Assembly (NCBI RefSeq): GCF_018812025.1
Contig: NC_063062.1
Coordinates: 36,966,728 to 37,030,727, forward strand
DNA: 64,000 nt
Source: Megalobrama amblycephala
Lineage: Eukaryota > Chordata > Actinopteri > Cypriniformes > Xenocyprididae
Direction: 5' to 3'
Shown: positions 46,736-57,800 of the stretch, one piece after another
Layout: each line of letters begins with the position of its first letter
Numbering within the stretch: the first letter of the stretch is position 1
Made by a program: the position numbers and the translations under genes
Notes under the pieces: model-generated
Told to the model about the DNA's origin: nothing
Databases searched by the model: none
The model's input: the letters and a program-made list of their open reading frames with translations, nothing else

Positions 46736-48104
46736 ATTTTCAATGGTGTTCTATGATGAGCATGATATCTGATATCATATTTATAATAAAAGAACTGAAT
46801 TCAAAACCTTGACAGTTCCACATAAATACGAGTATATTCCCACGTGAAAAGGTTTTTCATTATCATCTTATGGCCGAGTAAACAGATGGTCCCGCCCCAA
46901 ACTCACTCCATTAGTTGGTCTTTGTATATTAGTCCGTGATAGAAAACATTTCAGCATGGAACAAATTACACATCTTTAAATACATTTATTTATTAAAAAT
47001 GTAGGCTTTGTCAAGGTAACCTCAGCCGTTTGTACATTTGGCCTCATCGTTACGTGCAGTAGATTAATTTTTCATAGCGTTTTGGATTTTTCAAGCCTCA
47101 TGGACTTTGAACTAACATATTTATTTACCATTACATCTATAAATACCAGCACTCATGCTGCTCTCCTGGTATCAAACCGGCGTGCACGGCTCACATATTT
47201 CCAATGAGTTTGCCTAATGGCGTGAAACGCTTGTGTGCCCCATTTGTTTGTTTCACTGTTTATTTAATCATGAACCATCATCACGTTATCACGAGTTAAT
47301 GGTTAAAATGGCTCTCTGTAATTGCATACAAATCTCCACACTTCTTTTATTGATGTTTCAGCCTTTACATATTAATCAGTCCTATCTGGTTGAAGAAACA
47401 AAATGTATTAAAGGCCAGCTGGATGAATTTGCAACTCCAAGGCTTTTTTTTTTTTTTTTTTTTTTCTCATCAGAGGTCACACTGGGGTCACTTCTTGCCT
47501 CCGGAAACAATTAAAGGCAGCATTATTTTTCGAGGACGTACCAGCCGGCTCAAAAAGCCTCGTCTGGCAATAGCAGAAGTGCAAGATAAGGGCTCAGCAA
47601 CGCTTCGGTGAATTATAAGTTTGTTCTCACCGCTCAGAGACCTTTTATTGAGATGCACGTTCGCACCCCTGTGTGCTTTGTTGACAGACCAGTCAGGGAT
47701 TTTTAAATATCAGCAATCTAAATTATATTGAACATCCATATTATTTCTGGGTGAAAGGTACATGGAAGTAATCAAACTGAGCCCTGGGAGCTGATACGTG
47801 CATCAAAAACAGCTTAATGCAGCTGACTGTAATGCAAAAACAGGAGATCATGTGAAGGGCTCGAGGACTTTTATTCCTTGGTGTAAAAGTTTGCAGTGGC
47901 ATGTTTGCATTTGCAACCAAAAAATGTTAATTAGTCTGCATGTGCAAGAGTTTTGCTTCATGTACTGTTAATAGAAATGTTTGTAACTATGGTGATCTTT
48001 ACCTATGCATTATATTCCCCCAAAGCTGATATACAAGGTGTGACATGAGGTTTATCCTCAGCCTCCTCCTTATATATATATAAGCCTTCATTTTAAGGAA
48101 GCAA
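46736..48104. other. Low-repeat region, strong candidate for conserved non-coding DNA
   Basis: 47225-47440 and 47480-47750 are single-copy and even in composition (TATTTAATCATGAACCATCA; GGAAACAATTAAAGGCAGCA). They are interrupted only by a T-run at 47443-47465. No splice pairs or domain-like frames. They look like two adjacent enhancer-type elements. Confidence 0.4.
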
Positions 48105-48225
48105 TACTGTAATTTTTAAACAATGGTTGAGTTAAATAAAACTACCCAGCAGGTTGGGCAAACATATAACCCAACTGCTGGGTTAAAACAACCCATTCAC
48201 TGGGTTTTTATCCCAGCATTTTGTA
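48105..48225. mobile_element. GGGTT palindromic element, third copy (fragment)
   Basis: AAACTACCCAGCAGGTTGGG, ACCCAACTGCTGGGTTAAAA and CCCATTCACTGGGTTTTTAT show the GGGTT/AACCC alternation of the family. Confidence 0.65.
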
Positions 48226-49189
48226 TCATGTTATGCTTACCACAGGCCTTATTTTATTCATAAATTGAAAAACCCCATAGGAAAATCTCGAGGGAACCGC
48301 TGGCGAATTAGTCTTCCGGGTTTTGGCGTCATCCCTGCAGCACTCTTTTGTCAATCAAATATCATTGTGATATTATTCCCGTCTATAGGCCTCAGTCAGG
48401 TTAGACGTCATATTGAATTTAACAGAGATGAAAAGGAAGCTGTGAGGGATAGATGTACAGTCTTTACAATGGTACGCACTGTATAAAGGTCCTATATCAT
48501 GTTATTTTCACAACTCAACTTTTTTGTCTACTGAAAGTTTTGTCAGCTGAACAGTCGGATTGTTGTTAAACACCAATCCATTGAATGCACTGTATTCTAT
48601 CCCTCACAGCCACATTCCTGTCAAAAATTAAATATGGCACTACCCTCTATTCTTTTATTCTGTCTTCCAGTTCCACTGTGAGGCTTGTTTAAGTCTGAGA
48701 CACTCTAGGCTCATTTCCATGCCCTAAAGAGCTCAAGGCTGCTGGCCTGTAATGAATTATTTTCCTGCTTTCAATCATTTAAGGCCCAGATGCTTTAGGA
48801 ACTGTTTTATTCAGTGCTGATTGATCTGCCCTTGGTCTCTCCATTCATTTCATGCTTTCTAGTTTTTAATATAACGGGGGGAGTAAACAGTATCGGCCCG
48901 ACTTTGAGGCAACTAATCATTCTGTTAATCTGAAGGATATGATGTCTGTTGAGGTAAATGGTGATGCATGACGGGTATTGTGTGGAGACTAAAGGAACAA
49001 ACAAAGACTGGCATTAAAAGGGTGTGGGGGGGAGGAAAAATGATTGAATGAAAAGGTCTCACATCTGTTTTGTATGTACAGAGTGTTTGCATGTTTGTCA
49101 ATGTTGCTTTTACTCTCAGAACAGAAAAAAATAGCATGTGTGTGTGGTCTTGTTTTGTGGGAACCAAATAAATCAGTAACCTGAAGAAC
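48226..49189. other. Mostly single-copy sequence
   Basis: 48265-48350 resembles a cyprinid interspersed repeat (AACCGCTGGCGAATTAGTCT). 48700-48990 is low-repeat. No supportable gene. Confidence 0.35.
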
Positions 49190-50110
49190 CAACATTTTGG
49201 GAACCAACAGATTTGTCGGCTGCACATCCATCTCCCATTAATCTCACATTCCAGCACATCCCAAAGCTCCTCTATTGGATTGAGGTCTGGTGACTGTGAG
49301 GCTGTTTGGTTATAGTGAACTCACTGTCATGTTCAAGAAACCAGTTTGAGATAATTTGAGCTTTCTGATCCATCAGAAGATGGTCCACTGTGGTCATAAA
49401 GGGATGGACATGGTCAGCAACAATACTAAGGTCAGCGGTGGTGTTTAAACATTGCTCAATTGGTACTAAGAGGCCCAAAGTGTGCCAAGAAAATATCCTC
49501 ACACCATTACACCAGCAGCAGCCTGAACCACTGATAGAAGGCAGGATGGATCCATGCTTTCATGTTGTTTACACCAAACTTTGAGCCTACCATCTGAATT
49601 TTGCAGCAGAAATCCAGACTCATCAGACCAGGCAACGTTTCTCCAATCTTCTATTGTCCAGTTTTGGTGAGTCTGTGTGAATTGTAGCCTCAGTTTGCTG
49701 TTCTCAGCTGACAGGCGTGTCACCGGTGTGTCTTCTGCTGCTGTAGCTCATCTGCTTTAAGGTTGGACGTGTTGTGTGTTCAGCGATGCTCTTCTGCAGA
49801 CCTCGGGCGAAACGAGTGGTTATTTGAGTTACTGTTGCCTTTCTATCAGCTGAACCAGTCTGGTCATTCCCCTCTGACCTCTGACATCAACAAGGCATTT
49901 TCACCCACAGAACTTCCACTCACTGGATATTTTCTCTTTTTCTGACAATTCTCTGTAAACCCTAGAGATGGTTGTGCCTGAAAATCCCTGTAGATCAGCA
50001 GTTTATGAAATACTCAGACCAGCCTGTCTGGCACCAACAGCCATGTCTCGTTCAAAGTCACTTAAATCGTCTTGACCATGTCTACATGCCTAAATGTATT
50101 GCCAACGTGC
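49190..50110 (-). pseudogene. Decayed Tc1-like transposase, frameshifted
   Basis: Antisense Tc1-like transposase in fragments. 49499-49723 gives WTIEDWRNVAWSDESGFLLQ with the first catalytic Asp, then DGRLKVWCKQHESMDPSC and AAAGVMVW. 49272-49502, in another frame, gives FSWHTLGLLVPIEQCLN, VADHVHPFMTTV and KAQIISNWFLEHDSEFTITK. The QQDN block with the second catalytic Asp is disrupted between them. Sequence from 49199 to 49263 retains the end near the catalytic Glu (read antisense), and 49730-50110 covers the decayed N-terminal part. This is a different Tc1 family from the one at 38600. No terminal repeats are recognised. Confidence 0.8.
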
Positions 50111-50729
50111 AACAAAGTTGCTGCCATGTGATTGGCTGTTTAGATATTTGCGCTAAAAATATACTTTTTATTTGCACAAATTTTCTTAGCTTTTGAAATG
50201 CCTGATGAAATAAAGAGACAGATGATTATTAATGACAGGTTCTCATTAAAGTAAAATTTGATGCACAAACTGTGTAATTTTGTCCTGACTATTTAAAGCT
50301 CCAGGACATGCCAGATGTTAAACTGAAACCAATATCTTCAGCCTTGTTACCTGAATTTGATAAAAAGCAACTTTATGGATTTTTTTTTTTTTTTTTTTTT
50401 TTTTAACCTTGAAATATCAACTTCAAAATCAATCAATGGCTTCTGTTTCTTTCCAAAGCTCACCCCCCAGATATCTGTCCCGGGAGTATGTAAGTTTGGA
50501 GAGCAGGTATGAAATTACCGAAAAGGCTGGATTGCTTTACGGCAGACAATATGTCACTCCAACTTAGCTTTAGTGAAGGAGTGTTATCAGTACAGACATC
50601 ATAGCAGAGGCTAAGAGACCAAAGAGAACATTGAAGGAAGAGTCTAAAAAGAGAAAATAAGAAAGTGACCCTAAAAGTGACTGTGCAAACAGTTTATAGT
50701 GTCTTGACAGTAGTTGTAATGGGGCTTGT
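50111..50729. other. AT-rich sequence with T-run
   Basis: A T-run at 50380-50404. No gene or element recognised. It leads into the tRNA-Pro-like block. Confidence 0.4.
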
Positions 50730-50801
50730 TGGGGGCTCGTCCGGGATCTGAACCCAGGACCTCTCGGACCCAGAGTGAGAATCTTAACCTAGACTAAACT
50801 T
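50730..50801 (-). pseudogene. tRNA-Pro(UGG)-like sequence with encoded CCA
   Basis: Read on the minus strand, the 3' half matches eukaryotic tRNA-Pro: anticodon arm CTCAC-TCTGGGT-CCGAG with UGG at 50770-50772, T arm with B box GGTTCAGATCC, and acceptor ACGAGCC followed by C and CCA (50730-50732). The 5' half is decayed: TAGTCTAGG survives of the D arm and the 5' acceptor strand is lost. Position 33 reads C where T is invariant. An encoded CCA is not expected in a eukaryotic nuclear tRNA gene. It therefore suggests a retroposed mature tRNA or the proline-tRNA primer-binding site of an LTR retroelement read on the plus strand. Nuclear tRNA-Pro similarity is from memory. Confidence 0.65.
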
Positions 50802-50805
50802 TTAG

Positions 50806-50920
50806 AATAAACTTTTGCACTGAGTTCAGCTTCCTCTTGTGTCCCATTTGATACGACCCATGGCTCAAAAAAAAAAAAAAAAAAAAGGACACACGTGGAA
50901 GCCGAACTCAAAAGTTTATT
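50806..50920. repeat. Inverted repeat around a poly(A) run
   Basis: 50806-50844 (AATAAACTTTTGCACTGAGT then TCAGCTTCCTCTTGTGTCC) pairs with 50887-50920 read on the minus strand (AATAAACTTTTGAGTTCGGC then TTCCACGTGTGTCC). There are a few mismatches and a 4-nt bulge. The loop carries an 18-nt A-run (50867-50886). Both arms begin with AATAAA, a polyadenylation signal, so two head-to-head retroposed transcript ends are a possible origin. Confidence 0.75.
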
Positions 50921-51583
50921 AACAAAAAATATATGAAATGTAGCAGTCAGAAGTCAATAACGTAATGCTAAATGAATGCATGGAAATGTAATGTGCCGTT
51001 GCGGTATTGTAAGTGCAAAAAGGAAACACAACCAACCAAAAGAGAGTAGAAACAAATAAAATATTCAGCCACCATTGCAATCTTTTGTGCTTTTAAAAGC
51101 CGAAGGGAATTAAGCAAAAGGTGTCTACAATGAAACTATGAAACAGAGTCATCCGTGTAGCCAGTGTTGGGTAAAGCCTCACAAAAGACACGGGTTAGCA
51201 CAAGTTTATATGATACGTTTTGATATACCTACATAACTTTCGAAATCATATTTCTTTCCCTAATTATTTAATTTATTTACTTAAGGCCTTTCCTTTCCCC
51301 ATAACGTGTCATATAGGCTACAGTGTGCATGAAACCATGTCGACAACAGTTCCATTCGTGCCTAAATTCCAGTCTAAGCTAAAAAGTTACAAATACACAA
51401 CTTCCAATAATATACTTTTAAAAGCAGTGTACCCTAATGCTGATCACACAGTACTTGTGTATGCCCTGCCCGCACAGGAACGAGTTTTGCTAGCAAAAGT
51501 GTTGCAGTGAAATCTTGATTGTGCTGACTTCCTGTGGGTCCCTGGTGAGTTTCTCTCCAGTCCGTGAACTAATTACTCTAAAC
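50921..51583. other. AT-rich sequence, no gene assigned
   Basis: The 96-codon frame at 51220-51510 lacks domain features. No repeats are recognised. Confidence 0.35.
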
Positions 51584-51650
51584 CTCTCCAGCATCCACCA
51601 TAGCCATCTTATTCCACACATTACTGAGGCCGAGGACTCCAGAGGCCTGA
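51584..51650 (-). CDS. Candidate internal coding exon, unassigned (67 bp)
   Basis: On the minus strand a strong acceptor (TTTTTTCTCTCTCCCAG) ends at 51651 and is followed by 67 bp open in the frame that reads QASGVLGLSNVWNKMAMVDA then GE. The downstream GT (GAGAG|GTTTAG) is a weak donor. It lies on the same strand as, and 2.8 kb downstream of, the EGF-like exon at 54432-54551, so they could belong to one gene. The phases do not match directly, so they would not be consecutive exons in these frames. I recognise no family. Chance is a real alternative. Confidence 0.3.
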
Positions 51651-52339
51651 CTGGGAGAGAGAAAAAATGAAATAGAGGAAAAATTCAAGCACACAGCCCA
51701 TGTTTGAGTGAGGACCTTTAGAAAGAGATTGGGTGATTTTATTACAGGTATTGAAAGGCTCAGAGATTGATAGACAGCAGAAGAATCACATGTCCTCAGC
51801 ACTGAGAGAAGGGAACAAAGTCCCTGGTGTGGATCATCACTTAAATGTCTGACAGTGCGCACACACACAAACACACACACGTCCAGACTAAACTGATGAG
51901 ATAATTGTGAAATAGTCGGGTTGTTCCATCTAATTACTTCTGGGGGGAGTTCTGGTCGAGGGGGATTAAACTGTTCAAAGACACTAGTTATTTGTGCAAA
52001 GCATGAAATCAATTGACTGATAACCAAAATAGGACTGCCTCTGTGCCGTCTCAAGAGAAGTTAAACGTCAAAGTGTGAATTTGGCCTGCAGACAGCACAC
52101 ATGAGTTAGCTAAATAGCTAAATGTTTTCTGTCACTCGCTTTGCCAGACAGGTACATCTGAGTGTCCCTGTGTCCCTTCAGTTCACATTTCAGTTTCATC
52201 TGCCCCAGAGCACATGCTTCTTTCCAAAGAAAGTCTGAGAAGTTTATTTATCAATGGTGCTTGCCAAGGTTCAGCATCACTAGTATCCTATTTAATATTC
52301 AGTAATATTAGCGATTTGACTAAAGAAAAAAACTTTAAC
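51651..52339. other. Single-copy sequence
   Basis: Minus-strand reading stays open across 51578-52054, including sequence upstream of the acceptor. The part upstream of the acceptor looks intronic (pyrimidine-rich, no domain). Confidence 0.35.
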
Positions 52340-52680
52340 ATGCAATTGGGAGTTATAACATCAGAATTGTGAGATATAAACTCGCAATTCTGAGAAAAAG
52401 GTCAATATTTTTTTTCCTCATAATTGGACTTTTTAACTTGCCATTGCAAGTTTATATCTCACAATTCTGAGAAAAGAATTGCGAGTTTATATCTCGCTAT
52501 TGTGAGTTTATAATGCAAAATATTTAGTTTATAACTTGCAATTCTGACATTATTTCTTTCAATTATGACATTATAACTTGCATTTCTGAGAAAATAAGTC
52601 AGAATTGTGAGAAGTCGCAATTACCTCTTTATTTTTATTTAGTGTCGGAAACAAGCTTCCATAAAAAAACAACCTTTAAA
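52340..52680. repeat. Cyprinid repeat of GAGATATAAACTCGCAATT units
   Basis: Degenerate ~22-24 bp units in both orientations (ATTGTGAGATATAAACTCGC; TTGCGAGTTTATATCTCG), ending with GTGTCGGAAACAAGCTTCCA. This matches a common cyprinid element tail by recall. A smaller relative is at 34655-34820. Confidence 0.7.
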
Positions 52681-54431
52681 ATGACTTAAAATACACATGC
52701 ATAACAATGAGGCAATAATAATTGGTTCAATTAAAGTATCAAAAGCAAGTAATCATATGGTTTTAATGAGCAACGCAATGCAATGTACATAAACAATCAT
52801 CTTATGTACATTATGTATCATAATAAATGCCTGCAGAGGGCGCCTGTGGCCTGATGATTGTTGTTACACTTTACAGCATCATCAAATCCTTGTCATTCAT
52901 TTCAAATGTCCACTTAATCTTTACATTTTAACGGTTTTATTTTAACGGTTAATTTTAATTTTTTCACTTTTTACGATGTAGAGATCTTGATGAATCCATC
53001 TGAGAACCGAGCAGGTTTGGGGCAAAAGCTTATACCGAATAGACCAGAGAAGCCAACTTTCCATTATTTGTTTGGAGCATTTAAAATGATTTTATTATTT
53101 AAAACAAACACATATCAATAATTCCATGACAATGTTATTATCCCTAATTTTCTTATGTGTAAATTATCAAACCCTCTTGGATACTGATGTGAAAAGCAAC
53201 GACATGTGATCTATATAAACTGAGCTTTGCAATAAACATTTGAGAGAATGAGTACAGAGATTTTTAAAACTATTGCAAGATGTCAGTTACATAAAACCAT
53301 CTAAATGCAGATGATACCAAACTAAAACTAAATCAAATGAACTAGAGTTAAACCATAACTGTATATTTTTGTGTTTTTCTTCAAACAAAATATATGCTAC
53401 AATACATGCCAACATGGGTTAAAAAACGTAGCTAATTAAAAGTGTTACAAAGAAGGGAATGAATTTACAAATGAGGTAGGAAAGATGGGCACACTTTTAA
53501 AACAACACCTGCAGTGGTGTTTTCATACTTGTCATGTCAGATTTTGGTCTGTGTCATAGCTGGTTGAGAAAATCATTTGTAGTTTTTATTTATTATAATT
53601 AGTTTTCACCATTTGCCCTGGTTAACCTTGTAAGAAGAATTAAAAAACATTTCCACTAGCAGTTTGGGTCTGAACCAATTACCGAACAAACAGATCCAGG
53701 GCTTAAAATCAATCAGTATATCCCTCGAACCCACGACAGAGTAAATGCACATCCCACCAAGCACAAGCTTAGCTAAATGTAAACAGGCCTTCTCAGCTGA
53801 ACATATATGCATGTGTGCTCTTGAAACACACTCAAACAAACAATCGGTACAGACTACTTTCGTAATGCGGCTGAGAAGCCCATTAGCATTCAGAGCTGTT
53901 TGTCCATTCACCCATTGCCAGTACAGGATAAACACCAGCTGTGATTAGAGCTCAGGTGAAGAGAGAAAGGGAGAGCGATACTGAGGTAGAGTCTGGTTTT
54001 TCGCCACTGTCGCGGAGGGGAGCGAGAATGCAATCAATTTGAGCACTGGAAGTCAGAATATGGACATAAAGAAACGGACCCCTGGAGGAGGATGCAGGAC
54101 AGAAGCCAAATGCAGAGCGGAAATGGACATTTCATGGGCATAAAAGGGACTCTATAACACCTTGAAAGGGGCCAGATCAAATGCGCCGCCGTGGTTTTCT
54201 GTCAGAATTACACCAGCACATGGCTTTCTGCTTCCTCATGAGCCTCCGGGCTCTAATATCTGTGCCGTGTGTGTGTTCGAAATGCTGCGTTTTGCTCCCT
54301 GTACTTGGAAAGTGCTATTTTCTGTCTCGAATGAGGCCATAACATCAATAATGCAGTATCCGAATGGCCAGCGACCATAAACTTGTTACAGTAAAACTTT
54401 GACACATCATCAACGGGAAGAGTCTGCTCAC
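52681..54431. other. Low-repeat, AT-rich sequence
   Basis: No repeats beyond short runs. 53740-54060 and 54160-54330 are GC-balanced and single-copy and may be conserved non-coding DNA near the exon at 54432. The minus-strand frame at 53606-53935 shows no domain. Confidence 0.35.
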
Positions 54432-54551
54432 CCTCCAGAGGAACCCGAGGGCTAATTATACTGGCAAGAGGTTCGAGTTTCATAAGTCGTGGGATGACAG
54501 AATCTATGCTACAATCTGTTCCGTAGAAGCCTTGCGGACACGTACACACAG
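54432..54551 (-). CDS. Probable host exon encoding the end of an EGF-like domain
   Basis: On the minus strand the 120-bp segment reads VCTCPQGFYGTDCSIDSVIP, then RLMKLEPLASIISPRVPLEG. The CxCPxGFYGxxC pattern is the C-terminal half of an EGF-like module, a disulfide-bonded extracellular domain in adhesion, matrix and signalling proteins. It starts after TATTCAG (acceptor at 54552-54553) with branch-point-like CTAAC about 20 nt upstream, and ends at a strong donor GAGG|GTGAGC. Both boundaries are phase 1, the usual arrangement for EGF exons. The first half of the domain would be in the preceding exon, at higher coordinates. The remainder after the last Cys (SIDSVIP...) matches nothing I can name, so the gene is unassigned. 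A decayed exon cannot be excluded. Confidence 0.55.
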
Positions 54552-55924
54552 CTGAATATTCAGTGGCGCTGTTAGTTACTCCTCTAGCTGTGGAATCTAC
54601 ATGATAAACAGATATCTACCCATAGGGTCAAGGTTTAGCTGGTTACAGCAGCCCTGTTAACCCCCGCTGGTAGATGTTGCAACTAAACCATCTGGCTGCA
54701 AAAATCATCTTTCTCCATGCATGTGCATGTGAAATGCATTATTTTGCAACATTTTATGTTAGTATATTTACCATGCGGTGTCCTATACTTATTTGTAGGG
54801 CTTTTAACTCTTTCCCCGCCATTGATGCAATTTTTTGGCAATCCATGTTTCACTGTTATACAATAGAGGGCACTATTATACATCTGAAAGGGTACATAAT
54901 CTATGGATCAAAACACAGGCAAAGAAGCAGCATTGCTTATGCACATGTACTGTTTGCTAAGACAATCATCAAACATTCAACAGCATATAAATCAAAACTG
55001 CCTAACGTTACTGGATGAAATGAAGAGGAAACGACTGTGAAGCTTTGAGATGTTGATGCACTCAAGCTACTCCATCTGTGTTTGATCATCGCTTTGAATC
55101 CCATTCAGACGAAGGCTTTGACAAAAACGCAATTTTCTCATTGTTTTGTTTAGAATGTTGCTTTTTAAATTAAACTTACCAACATTCAAGTGTTGATAAA
55201 AAAGAATGCATGAAGGTAAAATAAAATGGTTCTTTCTTTTGGTATATTGACAGTTCAGATGAAAATGCTTGTGCTGTTAATTGTGTGTAGACTATGGAGA
55301 ACCCCAGTGCAATTGAATCGATTAGAAATCATGTAAAATTGCTTTAATATGTTGCCCAATGTGTTATGACCATTATTGTCTTTTAACTGAAGCTAGAGTT
55401 TGAGAAATAAACATTACGCTCTCTTTTTTTTTTTTTTTTTTTTTTGTAAATTGTCTTTCTAAATGTTTCGTTAACATGTTGCTAATGTACTGTTAAATGA
55501 GGTTAAAGTTACCATCATTTATCACTGTATTCACGGAGACAAGAGCCGTCGCTATTTTCATTATTAAACACTTGCAGTCTGTATAATTCATAAACACAAC
55601 TTCATTCTTTATAAATCTCTCCAACAGTGTAGCATTAGCCGTTAGCCACGGAGCACAGCCTCAAAATCATAGTGGATCAAATATAAACATCAAAATAAAT
55701 ACTTTACTCACATAATTCGAAGCATGCATACAGCATGCATGATGAAGATCTTGTAAAGATCCATTTGAGGGTTATATTAGCTGTGTGAACTTTGTAAATG
55801 TGCTGTAATATAATCGAGAGCTCATGTGGCAGGGAGCACGCGAATTAAAGGGGCGGCGCGCTGAAAAAAATCAGGGCATAGTTAATGATGCCCCAAAATA
55901 GGCAGTTAAAAAAATTAATTAAAA
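54552..55924. other. AT-rich single-copy sequence
   Basis: Would be intronic if the EGF-like exon is real. A T-run lies at 55424-55445. 55845-55865 has a short GC-rich patch (GGGGCGGCGCG). No EGF first-half exon was identified by eye. Confidence 0.35.
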
Positions 55925-56035
55925 AAAAATCTATGGGGTATTTTGAGCTGAAACTTCACAGACACATTCAGGAGACACCTTAGACTTATATTACATCTTG
56001 TGAAAAAGCATTCTTGGGCATCTTTAACCTGTCCA
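55925..56035 (-). mobile_element. Family A fragment (one end only)
   Basis: ATCTATGGGGTATTTTGAGC, TGAAACTTCACAGACACATT and ATTACATCTTGTGAAAAAGC match the terminal ~100 bp of family A copy 3 (26185-26279). Confidence 0.7.
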
Positions 56036-57335
56036 TTATTTCTGTGAAGTTGGAGACTCGCTTGCTGTCAGGGTGAGCCTTTATGCAAAATAGAAATACT
56101 CATGTAACTTTTGAACATTTACAGATAAGTATTAAGATAAGTTGAAATATGAGTTGAGGAAAAACACATCTCAAATGCATTAAACAGCACACACATCCAT
56201 CAAAGCACATGACAACAAGCCACGATATATGGTTTTTGTTGACAGTTTTTTATGTTTGGGACAACTTGGATTATGCATGTTTCCTGCAACAGCTCCATTG
56301 TTTTCCAGATGTGTTTTGTCCATAGAAATGCCTGGCGAATAAACTGGCAGATCAATTATTGTCGAATTTATCGATTAGTTGTTGCAGCCCTCAATGCCTA
56401 CCCCTGGGTTCCTAGGCGGACTCGATTCAACAGGTGGATGGAATAAACATAAATGGCATATTTAAAATCAGATATGACAAAATGTTTTTTTCTCCAAGTA
56501 TTTTAGACCTCTTTTTTTCTACCTGCAACAGACCATCAATCCAAACCCTTTCACCTGAACCACCGCTGAGAAAACGTCCTGAAGAAGACTAAATACATAG
56601 TTGTGCCAGCGGAAGCCAGTGCTTATTGAAGTGGAAAAGAGCCACAGTGTTTTCTTTCTGGTACTTGAGCTCCATCACAGCTAGTTTGTGTGAAGTGAGT
56701 CCAGCCCAGGAGTTCAGAAGCTCCCTCTTTCTATCCCTCTCTTCCCGTCAGGTCAAAATAAAACCATGGCGAGTAGACGCACTCGTCTGCCGATCCTTCT
56801 TTACCTATCCATCCCATTCTCCATCCGATGTCACCTCTCTTCTAACCTTGGATTGATGCCTGTGTGTGTGTGTTTACACAGACGCGGCGTGTGGATTGAT
56901 GTGTGCTGTTGACTGCTTCGCAAGGTTCATTGCAGACAAGTTAATCCGGCAGCGGCAGGGCCAGGGAGAATCGCCATTAATAACGCATGGAAGGAACAAA
57001 TAATATATAATTCCACAGAGCGCTGGGCTTACTGCTGTCCTCCTGAAAGTCAACAGAGACCTGTATCACTCAAACAGCGGCTGCAAAGATGATGTTTGGG
57101 GGTACAGGTTAAGAAAGGATGTGCTGCACATAAACGGTGACAGAATTCGGTGAAGAATCTTTTAGTTCATAGCAGGGTTGTCAGGTTGTTGTTTGGTATT
57201 AAAACAAAAACTTGACGTTATCAGCATTTTGCAGTACTGGGTATATTCTGAAACCACATACACCGATACCAGATTCTCTAAATTGTAATGTTGACATGCA
57301 TTCTCTGTAAAAATGCTTTGAAATGATATTTATTT
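56036..57335. other. Mixed sequence with a probable conserved element
   Basis: 56365-56393 (TATCGATTAGTTGTTGCAGC then CCT) is the end of a common fish DNA-element family by recall. 56880-57110 (ACAAGTTAATCCGGCAGCGG; TCGCCATTAATAACGCATGG) is single-copy and looks like strongly conserved non-coding DNA. No exon with paired splice sites. Confidence 0.35.
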
Positions 57336-57384
57336 TGAAAAGAGCTATACAAATAAATGTGAATTGAATTGAATTGAATTGAAA
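57336..57384. repeat. Retroposon-like 3' tail with (GAATT)n
   Basis: TGAAAAGAGCTATACAAATA followed by AATGTGAATTGAATTGAATT is typical of the 3' end of fish LINE/SINE retroposons, ending in a short pentanucleotide array. No body is recognised upstream. Confidence 0.5.
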
Positions 57385-57642
57385 TGTATATTCGGTAAGG
57401 TAGAGTGAGGTAAGATGAGCCCTTTTTTACTTATGTGGTCCTCAAGATAAGGGGAAATGAGGCTGAAGAACAATGAAAGTATCTAACCTAATGTCAGGAT
57501 GTCTCCAATCAATTTAAATGGTCAGAATGCATCTATGTGTTCCTTTGGCTCGATTGCAAAGTTCACTAAAGTTGCGCCCCTATCAACAACAGGACACTTT
57601 CATTTTAATGCATTGTTCCCTTTTATCTGCATCATATTTCGG

Positions 57643-57800
57643 GTTTCACGTAGCTCAGTTGGCAGAGCATTGCAATATATAACAATATGCAATCATGTGA
57701 TCATGTGATCGTGGATTCGATCCCAGGGAATGCATGTGCTCATAAAGTGTGTATGCACTAAAAAATAACTAAGGTTAGGTTTAGGGATAGGGTGAGTGTA
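57643..57800 (+). mobile_element. tRNA-derived SINE head
   Basis: A-box-like TAGCTCAGTTGGCAGAGCAT (from 57651) and B box GGATTCGATCCC (57713-57724) give the RNA polymerase III internal promoter of a tRNA-derived SINE. The spacing between boxes is stretched by a short direct repeat of ATCATGTG (57691-57708). Downstream GGTTAGGTTTAGGGATAGGG is frequent in fish repeats. The usual SINE tail (GGATAAAAGTGTCTGC type) is absent here but occurs alone at 60168-60190. Confidence 0.7.

Noticed and set aside
53606..53935. 109-codon minus-strand frame near the EGF-like exon
   Set aside because: Cys-containing, but without EGF spacing or splice sites in phase.
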